From assembly GCA_040758475.1 (NCBI GenBank), contig JBFLVN010000218.1, forward strand, positions 1-6,378: DNA of 6,378 bases. The letters are read 5' to 3'. This stretch comes from JBFLVN01 sp040758475. Lineage in GTDB: Bacteria > JAGRBM01. The notes below the pieces were generated by a model. That model made no database searches. It saw only the letters and a list, made by a program, of their open reading frames with translations, and was not told the DNA's origin. Positions 1 to 5,609 of the stretch are shown here, piece by piece. A program made the position numbers and the translations under genes. Every line of letters begins with the position of its first letter. Position 1 is the first letter of the stretch.

Positions 1-180
1 ACCATCCTCCGAACCGAAGGCGAGCATGGGGCGCCAAAAGCCCAGGGCCGGCTCCAGTTCCGCGAGCGCCTTTGGCGCAAGGCGCCGGGGGGCCGGGGCG
101 GCCCCCTGCCAAAGCAAAAGGCCTGCCAGGACCGGCGCCGCCGCCAGGGACCACTTCAAAAAAGACCAAATCCTTCGCAC
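1..180 (-). CDS. Unidentified exported or membrane-anchored protein, N-terminal fragment
   Basis: An open minus-strand frame of 60 codons starts at GTG (180-178) and runs off the left edge with no stop. The N-terminus reads MRRIWSFLKW, followed by a hydrophobic stretch (about residues 11-25, SLAAAPVLAGLLLW), then an Ala/Pro segment (QGAAPAP). This is the basic, hydrophobic, small-residue layout of a signal peptide or an uncleaved N-terminal anchor. An Ala-Ala-Pro-Ala stretch near residue 28 could hold a cleavage site. No lipobox Cys is present. The rest (LAPKALAELEPALGFW and onward) matches no family I recognise. The two nearby ATG codons (191-186) are in another frame that stops after about ten codons, so GTG is the best start; its Shine-Dalgarno is poor. 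The gene is divergent from the exporter at 538. Confidence rests on the signal-peptide pattern and full openness only. Confidence 0.5.
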   Translation of the reverse strand, partial: MRRIWSFLKWSLAAAPVLAGLLLWQGAAPAPRRLAPKALAELEPALGFWRPMLAFGSEDG

Positions 181-537
181 GGTTCCATCATGTCCCGGCC
201 AAACGCGCGAATCCAAGCGTTTCCATACCCCGCCTCTTTAAACAAATATGAACAAATGAGGGCGGGCGCTCTCACCTCATCCCCGCGGCCCCTGAAACAT
301 GACATCTGACATGCAGCCGGGTGGCGGGCCGCTGGTAGAGAACCACCGACGTTCCCCGTTCCGCACCAGCGTTTCCGGAAGGGCTGGAGGGGGCGTCATG
401 AATGCGAGCAAAGCATTGCTAACCTTCCGATCAGGAACCGCTAGGCATCCCCCGCGCCACCTTCTAAAGTCCGGGCCGCGCCGGACCCGAAGAGAGGCCC
501 CCACGTTTTCACGCTCGGCCAGATTCCCTAAAGACCC
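181..537. other. Divergent intergenic region, no convincing gene
   Basis: This gap separates the minus-strand GTG at 180 from the plus-strand GTG at 538, so promoters for both should lie here. The only AT-rich patch is about 235-258, with TTTAAA and two AACAAAT repeats. The rest is GC-rich. A small perfect hairpin (AGCAA at 407-411, TTGCT at 416-420) has no T-run. A plus-strand frame at 299-541 would overlap the exporter start as GTGA, but its Arg/Pro/Ser-rich translation and lack of a ribosome site argue against a real protein. No tRNA or recognisable riboswitch fold is seen. Confidence 0.6.
235..258. promoter_or_regulatory. AT-rich patch with 10-bp-phased AACAAAT direct repeats
   Basis: In otherwise GC-rich DNA, positions 241-247 and 251-257 are both AACAAAT, so the copies repeat with a period of ten bases, close to one helical turn. 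TTTAAA (237-242) adjoins the first copy. Position and composition suit a promoter or an activator/repressor site serving one or both divergent genes. No convincing -35/-10 pair at 16-18 spacing could be assigned on either strand, so the call is tentative. Confidence 0.25.
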
Positions 538-2946
538 GTGAAAAAAATCCTCGCCAAAATCGCCAGCCTCTCGGGCCGCCACCCCCTCGCCGTATGGCTG
601 GGGTCCCTTCTCGTCACGCTCGCCCTCCTCCCGGGCGCCTACAAGCTCTCGGTGAGCGGGGATTACGCCCAGCTCCTCCCCAAGGACAGCGAGTCCCTCA
701 AAAACCTCCACGAACTCTCCCGCAAAGTGGACGGCCTTGGCGAGTTCATCGTGCTGCTCGAAGGGGCGCCCATCCAGGACCTCATCGCCTTCGCCGAAGA
801 GATGAGCCGGGACCTCCGGGGCGAGCCTCTCCTCCGCCGCGTGCGGTACCGTTCCCAGACGGACTACTTCGAGAAACGGAAGTTCCTCTACCTCTCCCTG
901 GACGACCTGAAGGAATTCTCCGATGCCGTCCAGGACAAGATCCGCGAAGAACACTTGCAGCAAAGCCCGATGTTCGTGGATCTGGACGAGGAGACCGAAG
1001 CCGACAAGCGGCTCGATGATTTCAAGAAAAAGCACGAGGTGGACGATTACTTCAGCTACTTCGCCGACGGGAAGCGGGAAAAGCTCCTCCTGCTCCTCTC
1101 CCCGCGCGCCTTTCCCGACGACGGCGACGCGGCCAAGCATTTAGAGGAAATCGCGGACCGCGCGGCCGCAAAGGCCCGCGCCGCCCTGCCCGGCACGCCC
1201 ATCCAGGTGAGCTACGGCGGGCCCTACATGGAGCTCCTCTACGACAACCAGACGCTCCTCCGGGACATGAAGCTCGCCGGCATCGTGACGACGGTCCTCA
1301 TGTTCCTCACGCTCTTCCCCACGTACCGGAGCTTCTGGACGCCCCTCGCCTTCTTCCTCCCCCTGGCGCCCACCATGGCCTGGACGTTCTGCCTCGCGGG
1401 CTTTTTCTATCCCGGCGGGCTCAACCCCATGAGCGGCTTTCTCGGGATGATCCTCTTCGGCCTGGGGATCGACTTCGGCATCCACCTCTATCACCGCTAC
1501 GGCGAGGAGCGGAACAAGGGGCATTCGATCGACGACGCGCTCCGGATCGCGACCGTGGAGACGGGCGAGTCCTGCGTCTTCGCCGCGGCGACGACGGGCG
1601 CTTCCTTCGCCGTGCTCGCCGTGGCGCGCTTTCGCGGATACACCCAATACGGCATCCTGGCCGCCATGGGCATCGTCGTCGCCCTCATCGGCATCCTCTT
1701 CCTCATGCCCGCGCTTCTCGCCTGGAGCGACCGCCGGGGGCGCTCCCACTGGATTCTCTCCGAACACCGGGGAAGCGCCTTCTACCGGACGCTTTCGAGT
1801 TTCACCGTGCGCCGGCCGGGCCTCGTGGGGACGCTCGTCTTCGTGGCCACGGCGCTTTCCCTCTGGGCGGCGCCGCGCCTGGGCGTGGATTTCTCCGTCT
1901 CCCACTACCGGCCCCATTCGGAAGAGATCGAGCGGGTGAACGCCGCCGCCAAGGAAATCCTCGAAATCGCCTCCGTCCCGGCGGTCTACGCCGTCACGGG
2001 TTTGGACCAGGTGGACGACCTCGTTTCTACCCTCCATCAAAAGGACGAGCGGAGCGGCGACCCCATCATCCTGAAAGTCCGCTCCGCGCGCGACCTCCTT
2101 CCGGACCGGGAAGCGGAAAAACGGGCGGTCCTGGCGGACCTGGACGCAGCACTGCTCAAGGAACGGGCGCTCGCCGACGACGACGAGGACCGCGAAAGAA
2201 TCGACGATTTCCGCGCCGACATCGCGGCGCCGCCCGTCCGGATCGAGGACGTTCCCCCCGAACTCATGGGCGAATTCCATTTCGGAAAAAACGATTACCT
2301 CGTCTATCTCTTTCCCGACCCGGCCCTCGGCAAGGCGGAGAGTTTCTCGCTCTCTTTCTCGGAGCGTTTCGGGAAAGTGGACGGGCGGCTCGCCACTTAT
2401 AGAGGCTCGGGCCCCGTCTTCGTCGAGGCCGACATCCTGAGCCACCTCCTCAAGGAAGGGCCGAGCGTCATGTTCTTATCGGCCATCCTCGTGGCCGTGC
2501 TCGCCATCCTTCTCATGCGGACCCTCTTCCACAGCCTGCTCGTGCTCTTCACCCTGGCCATCGGGCTCCTGTGGACCGCGGGGGTGACGGTCGCCCTGGG
2601 CGAGCAGATCAACGTCTACAACGTGGTCACCTTGCCCACGATCCTCGGGATGTCGGTCGATTACGCGATCCACATCGTCCACCGCTTCCAGCACCGGCGG
2701 GGCGAGTCCATCGAGCAGGTGCTCGAAAACACGGGGGCCGCCCTCTGGATGGCCCACATCACGACCCTCGTGGGCTTCGGCGGTCTCGTCATCTCCCGGC
2801 ACCAGGGCCTTCGGTCCCTGGGGCTGCTTGCCAACGTGGGGCTCGTAGCCGCCATGGTCTCGATCTACTTTTTCATGCCCCTGGCCGTCACGGTGTGGCT
2901 GCGGGTGCGCAAGGCCGAAGCCGGCGAAGCGGCGGCGGTGGATTAA
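538..2946 (+). CDS. RND superfamily exporter of the MMPL / COG1033 (HpnN-like) type
   Basis: An 802-residue inner-membrane, proton-driven exporter of hydrophobic molecules, probably lipids; the substrate is not readable. The layout is a duplicated RND fold: TM1 about 17-36, a large periplasmic loop about 37-245, TM2-TM6 about 246-395, TM7 about 428-446, a second loop about 447-643, then TM8-TM12 about 644-787. TM4 carries GLGIDFGIHLYHRY (Asp312) and TM10 carries GMSVDYAIHIVHRF (Asp708), the matched acidic positions expected for the proton relay. Both loops contain acidic, charged stretches (about 147-170 and 545-558). Length is close to the family norm, so the gene looks intact. GTG at 538 is chosen because an in-frame TAA (529-531) lies three codons upstream and the MKKILAKIAS N-terminus is a good cytoplasmic tail. 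No Shine-Dalgarno is visible. No hopanoid genes adjoin, so HpnN itself is not claimed. It ends 92 bases before the next gene. Confidence 0.93.
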   Translation: MKKILAKIASLSGRHPLAVWLGSLLVTLALLPGAYKLSVSGDYAQLLPKDSESLKNLHELSRKVDGLGEFIVLLEGAPIQDLIAFAEEMSRDLRGEPLLRRVRYRSQTDYFEKRKFLYLSLDDLKEFSDAVQDKIREEHLQQSPMFVDLDEETEADKRLDDFKKKHEVDDYFSYFADGKREKLLLLLSPRAFPDDGDAAKHLEEIADRAAAKARAALPGTPIQVSYGGPYMELLYDNQTLLRDMKLAGIVTTVLMFLTLFPTYRSFWTPLAFFLPLAPTMAWTFCLAGFFYPGGLNPMSGFLGMILFGLGIDFGIHLYHRYGEERNKGHSIDDALRIATVETGESCVFAAATTGASFAVLAVARFRGYTQYGILAAMGIVVALIGILFLMPALLAWSDRRGRSHWILSEHRGSAFYRTLSSFTVRRPGLVGTLVFVATALSLWAAPRLGVDFSVSHYRPHSEEIERVNAAAKEILEIASVPAVYAVTGLDQVDDLVSTLHQKDERSGDPIILKVRSARDLLPDREAEKRAVLADLDAALLKERALADDDEDRERIDDFRADIAAPPVRIEDVPPELMGEFHFGKNDYLVYLFPDPALGKAESFSLSFSERFGKVDGRLATYRGSGPVFVEADILSHLLKEGPSVMFLSAILVAVLAILLMRTLFHSLLVLFTLAIGLLWTAGVTVALGEQINVYNVVTLPTILGMSVDYAIHIVHRFQHRRGESIEQVLENTGAALWMAHITTLVGFGGLVISRHQGLRSLGLLANVGLVAAMVSIYFFMPLAVTVWLRVRKAEAGEAAAVD

Positions 2947-2949
2947 ACG

Positions 2950-2963
2950 GGCGCCCCGGCGCC
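2950..2963 (+). other. Small GC hairpin after the exporter gene
   Basis: GGCGC (2950-2954) and GCGCC (2959-2963) pair around a CCCG loop, starting three bases after the exporter stop codon. There is no following T-run, so it is not a standard intrinsic terminator. It may protect the 3' end of the message or simply reflect high GC content. Confidence 0.25.
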
Positions 2964-2993
2964 TTGACCCGCCTTCGGGCCCGGTCCTAGATA
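2964..2993 (+). promoter_or_regulatory. Possible sigma-70-type promoter for the MshEN-GAF gene
   Basis: TTGACC (2964-2969) matches five of six -35 consensus bases. TAGATA (2988-2993) follows after an 18-base spacer but matches only about three of six -10 bases. It lies 45 bases upstream of the ATG at 3039, a reasonable distance. The weak -10 makes this a suggestion only; the gene may instead be cotranscribed with the exporter. Confidence 0.28.
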
Positions 2994-3025
2994 CGTCATC
3001 TCCCGATCGACGCCCCCTGCCCGGC

Positions 3026-3032
3026 GGAAGGG
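3026..3032 (+). promoter_or_regulatory. Ribosome binding site deciding the start at 3039
   Basis: GGAAGGG sits six bases before the ATG at 3039-3041. This fixes the start of the MshEN-GAF gene and gives an N-terminus that begins exactly where an MshEN domain should. Confidence 0.65.
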
Positions 3033-3038
3033 ATTTCG

Positions 3039-4061
3039 ATGCCGTTCCTCGCACGCCTCCTCCTTGGCCGCGGCCAGATCACCCGCGAGCAGCTCGTTCA
3101 GGCCATCGAACATCAGGTGGTCTACGGCGGGCGCCTCGGAACGAGCCTCATCGAACTCGGATTCGTGCCCGAGAAGGAAATCTCGGAGGCCCTGGCCACC
3201 AAGTACGGAATCCCGACCATCGAGGTCAAAGACGAGGAAATCGAGAAGAAACTCGTCTCCGAAATCGGAAAAGAAAAGCTCGAGCGCTACAAGGTATTCC
3301 CCCACTCCGTCCAGTCGAAGACGCTAAAACTCCTCATGGTCGACCCTTCCGACCACGTGGCCAAGGCGGCCATCTCCTACGGGACGTCCTACATCATCCG
3401 GCCGTACGTGATCCCCGAGTACCGGATGCTCGATCTTTTGGAACGTTACTGCGGCGTCGCGCCCCAATGGCGCTACGAAGACCGCTCGGAAGGGTACGTG
3501 GACAAGGCCCTGCGCTCGGGCGCGGGACGGCCTACCGACGCGCAGCCACCCGCCCCCGAACCCCTCCCCGTCAAAGAAGCCCTCGCACGCCTCGAACGGG
3601 CCAAAACCCGGGACGAGGTGATCGCGCTAGCGCTCTCGGTCCTTCAGAATTTCTGCCCGCGCGTCATCTTCTACATCGTCCGCAAGAACTACATTCTTGG
3701 ATGGGACTGCGTGGGACCGGGCGTAGACCGGAGATTGATCCGCTCCCACATCTTCCCCCTGACGGAGCCCTCCATCTTCCAGACCGTGCACGAGAACCCG
3801 GGCCCCTACATGGGCCCCCTCCCCCGCACGGCGGCCAACGACCTCCTGCGGAAATCCATCGAGAAACGCACGGGAAACATGCTCGTCCTTCCCGTCTCGC
3901 TCGGTGGAAAGATCGTGAACCTGATCTATTGCGACGCGGGACCGCGGGGGGATGTTTCGGCGGAGATGAAGGACATCCTGCTCTTTACGTCCCGGATGCC
4001 GGAGGCTTATTTGCGGATCATTCAGAAGCGGATCAAAGAGCAGGAAGAAGCGAGAGAGTGA
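3039..4061 (+). CDS. MshEN (GspE/PilB N-terminal) domain protein with C-terminal GAF-like domain
   Basis: A 340-residue cytoplasmic protein, probably a sensor or adaptor. Residues about 3-135 form the domain found at the front of type II secretion and type IV pilus ATPases: two 24-residue motif units (3-26, ending in EHQ; 32-55, starting RLGTSLIELG) joined by five residues, then the typical following region (SKTLKLLMVDPSDHVAKAAI near 93-112 and RPYVIPEYRMLDLLERYCG near 121-139). A Pro-rich linker (about 161-178) leads to a GAF-like domain (about 180-335, with FQTVHENPGPYMGPLP near 247-262 and MLVLPVSLGGKIVNLIYCD near 281-299). No Walker motifs are present, so it is not a secretion ATPase. In some proteins MshEN binds cyclic di-GMP, but here the first motif lacks RLG and the second lacks the final Gln. 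Myxobacteria carry similar pairings (family knowledge from memory). It ends three bases from the convergent dodecin stop. Confidence 0.82.
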   Translation: MPFLARLLLGRGQITREQLVQAIEHQVVYGGRLGTSLIELGFVPEKEISEALATKYGIPTIEVKDEEIEKKLVSEIGKEKLERYKVFPHSVQSKTLKLLMVDPSDHVAKAAISYGTSYIIRPYVIPEYRMLDLLERYCGVAPQWRYEDRSEGYVDKALRSGAGRPTDAQPPAPEPLPVKEALARLERAKTRDEVIALALSVLQNFCPRVIFYIVRKNYILGWDCVGPGVDRRLIRSHIFPLTEPSIFQTVHENPGPYMGPLPRTAANDLLRKSIEKRTGNMLVLPVSLGGKIVNLIYCDAGPRGDVSAEMKDILLFTSRMPEAYLRIIQKRIKEQEEARE

Positions 4062-4064
4062 GCG

Positions 4065-4295
4065 CTATTTCTTTTTCTTCCCGCCTTCGACCGTATCGTC
4101 GAGAATGAACGTCACCTTGAGGGCGACGCGGAATTCCTTGATCTCGCCGTCAACGACCTTGGCCTTCTGGGAGACGACCTCGAAGCCCGTGATGTTGCGG
4201 AGGGTCTTGCGGGCGCGCTCCATGCCGCGGCGGGCGGCATCGTCCCACCCGGTAGTACTGCCGGAAATGATCTCGGAAACGACGGCGACGGGCAT
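4065..4295 (-). CDS. Dodecin-family protein, copy 1 (downstream)
   Basis: A 76-residue protein with the full dodecin pattern, expected to form a hollow twelve-subunit sphere in the cytoplasm. Visible landmarks are VSEIISGSTTGWDDAARRG near 6-24 (first strand and helix start), RARKTLRNITGFEVVSQKAK near 27-46, and DGEIKEFRVALKVTFIL near 49-65. Classical dodecins bind flavins using a Trp (Trp36 in Halobacterium salinarum) and a Gln (Gln55). The aligned residues here are Gly37 and Arg56, so ordinary flavin stacking is not expected. Trp-less relatives are common in bacteria, and one, Mycobacterium tuberculosis Rv0379, was described as a calcium dodecin; the ligand here is unknown. The C-terminus ends in KKKK, extending past the usual end of the fold. 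It follows dodecin copy 2 by 13 bases, with a strong Shine-Dalgarno, and stops with TAG three bases from the convergent gene. Confidence 0.9.
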   Translation of the reverse strand: MPVAVVSEIISGSTTGWDDAARRGMERARKTLRNITGFEVVSQKAKVVDGEIKEFRVALKVTFILDDTVEGGKKKK

Positions 4296-4308
4296 TTTCT
4301 CCCCTCCC
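4296..4308 (-). promoter_or_regulatory. Strong Shine-Dalgarno for dodecin copy 1
   Basis: The 13 bases between the two dodecin genes read GGGAGGGGAGAAA on the minus strand. The GGAGG core ends seven bases before the ATG (4295-4293). It is much stronger than the ribosome sites of the neighbouring genes, which suggests that copy 1 is made at a high rate, independent of coupling. Confidence 0.7.
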
Positions 4309-4530
4309 TCACTCGTGCTCTTCGAAATCGGGCGCCAGTTCGAAGATAAGGCGCATCCGCAGGCGGTACTCGCTTTTTCCCCCCGGCAAGCACGCCACCT
4401 GCCGGCGCAGAACCGTAAAGCCCGTAATGCCGGCGATGGTTTTGGAGGCGCGCTTTAACGCCCGGCGGGCGGCGTCCTCGAAACTCTCGGGCGAGGCCCC
4501 GATGATCTCGGTGGCTTTGGCGATCCGCAT
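4309..4530 (-). CDS. Dodecin-family protein, copy 2 (upstream, divergent paralogue)
   Basis: A 73-residue dodecin-like protein: KATEIIGASPESFEDAARRA near 5-24, RASKTIAGITGFTVLRRQ near 27-44, and SEYRLRMRLIFEL near 53-65. It aligns with copy 1 without gaps, and I count about 26 identities over 73 positions. This points to an old duplication or separate acquisition, not a recent copy. As in copy 1, the flavin-stacking Trp position is Gly37 and the pocket Gln position is Arg56. The loop after the second strand differs (ACLPGGKS, with Cys47), and the C-terminus is acidic (DFEEHE) where copy 1 is lysine-rich. Its ATG overlaps the MBL hydrolase stop by one base (TGATG), so translation is probably coupled. 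A modest AAGG (4544-4541) lies ten bases upstream, inside the MBL gene. It could form its own shell or mix with copy 1. Confidence 0.85.
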   Translation of the reverse strand: MRIAKATEIIGASPESFEDAARRALKRASKTIAGITGFTVLRRQVACLPGGKSEYRLRMRLIFELAPDFEEHE

Positions 4531-5537
4531 CAGGCGGTTTCCTTGGAATCGGCCGAATAGTAGAGAAGCTCCCCGCGCCGTTCAATGCGAATCTTCCCCT
4601 CTTGTTCCAAAAGTTCCAGGTGCCCCACGGCTTCGCTCAAGACGAGGTAGACGAGCATCTGGGCCCGGTCGTCCCCGAACATCTTCTTGGCGACCTCGAA
4701 GGCCGTAAGGGGCGGGTTTTCCGAGAGAATCCGGAGAACCTTGAGCGAGCGCTTCCGCCCGTGGAGCCGGTAACCGGCGATGAGTTCCCGGTGATCGAGG
4801 ATCGGATCGCCGTGGGAGGGGAAGGCCACCTGGATTTTCTCGTTTTCCACCTTGTCGAGGGAGGCGAGGAAATCGATGTAACTCCTCGTCTTTTCCTTTT
4901 TCAGGGGGTCCGGGAAATTGAGGAGTGGCACGGGGGAAATGTCGGGCAAGAGATGGTCGGCCGAGAACATGACCCGCCAATCGTCGACGATGTAGACCAT
5001 GTGGCCGATGGCGTGTCCCGGCACCCAGACGGGCCGGAATTTGACGCCCCCCGCCGTGAAGGGAACGCCGTCTTCCAGCGGCACATCCACCGAAACCGCT
5101 TCCATCATGGCGGCCGACATGTCGTCCCCCTGGACCATTCTCATGAGCAGGGAATCGGGAGCGCCCCATTCCCGAAAGAACTGGAGGTACGGGGCTTCCA
5201 GGGTCCGGTGGGCCACGTGGCGCCGTTCGAGCTGGGGAATCTCCAAACGATTCGCATAAACCTTGCAGCCGGAGACGTCCTTGATGCGCTTGGCCTGGCC
5301 GAAGTGGTCGAGGTGCGCGTGAGTGACGAGGATGTGGCGGATGTCCTTGATCTCGAGGCCAAAGCCCTTGAGTTCTTTCCCAAGCGCGATCCACGCAGCT
5401 TCGGAGCGGACGCCCGTATCGACGAGGATCGGCTCGTCGCCCAAAACGAGATAGGGATGGACGTGTTGCGGAGGAAACGGCACCGGACTCGTGAGGACTT
5501 CGACCTTCGGGATCTCGACGCCGTTGGCAAGCTTCAT
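4530..5537 (-). CDS. MBL-fold metallo-hydrolase with C-terminal winged-helix domain (LACTB2-like architecture)
   Basis: A 335-residue cytoplasmic protein with no signal peptide. The metallo-beta-lactamase fold covers about 1-260: the strand VLGDEPILVDTG (31-42), the metal motif THAHLDHFG (His73, His75, Asp77, His78), VPGHAIGHMVY with His175, FSADHLLPD with Asp194, and FPSHGDP with His242. All five core metal motifs are present, so a two-metal active site and hydrolytic activity are likely. Residues about 262-335 (SLKVLRILSENPPLTAFEVAKKM and onward) look like the winged-helix tail seen in LACTB2-type and related hydrolases. Substrates in this superfamily range from thioesters and glyoxalase products to RNA, so no substrate is assigned. 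ATG at 5537 starts just before the first fold strand; GGACGGG lies seven bases upstream. It is 72 bases after the HD-domain gene and coupled to dodecin copy 2. Confidence 0.9.
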   Translation of the reverse strand: MKLANGVEIPKVEVLTSPVPFPPQHVHPYLVLGDEPILVDTGVRSEAAWIALGKELKGFGLEIKDIRHILVTHAHLDHFGQAKRIKDVSGCKVYANRLEIPQLERRHVAHRTLEAPYLQFFREWGAPDSLLMRMVQGDDMSAAMMEAVSVDVPLEDGVPFTAGGVKFRPVWVPGHAIGHMVYIVDDWRVMFSADHLLPDISPVPLLNFPDPLKKEKTRSYIDFLASLDKVENEKIQVAFPSHGDPILDHRELIAGYRLHGRKRSLKVLRILSENPPLTAFEVAKKMFGDDRAQMLVYLVLSEAVGHLELLEQEGKIRIERRGELLYYSADSKETA

Positions 5538-5609
5538 TTCTGCACCCGTCCAGCGGCCCCCCAGGAGCCTGCCGGCGTGTTTTTCTTGTAGCCGCGATGT
5601 TCTACCGGA

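Noticed and set aside
299..541. An 80-codon plus-strand frame before the exporter, overlapping its start as GTGA
   Set aside because: It has no ribosome site, its translation is Arg/Pro/Ser-rich with no domain or hydrophobic pattern, and GC-rich DNA often leaves such frames open. The overlap alone is not enough.
277..2445. Long minus-strand frames opposite the exporter (277-1140 and 1141-2445)
   Set aside because: They are antisense shadows of the GC-rich exporter gene, rich in Glu, Gly, Arg and His with no motif. The plus strand carries clear RND motifs in two halves.
538..2946. Naming the exporter hpnN (hopanoid transporter)
   Set aside because: The architecture fits the wider COG1033/MMPL group, but no hopanoid synthesis gene is next to it, and nothing in the sequence separates it from other lipid exporters.
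3467..4108. A 213-codon plus-strand frame overlapping the GAF-like region
   Set aside because: It is out of frame with the MshEN-GAF gene, and its translation is Arg/Pro-rich low-complexity sequence.
4112..4585. A 157-codon minus-strand frame spanning both dodecins as one fused protein
   Set aside because: It is in a different frame from both dodecins and is Arg/Pro-rich. The two dodecins each have their own start, stop and complete fold.
4602..5591. A 329-codon plus-strand frame opposite the MBL gene
   Set aside because: The minus strand encodes all MBL metal motifs in order. The plus-strand translation has no recognisable domain and is a mirror-frame artefact.
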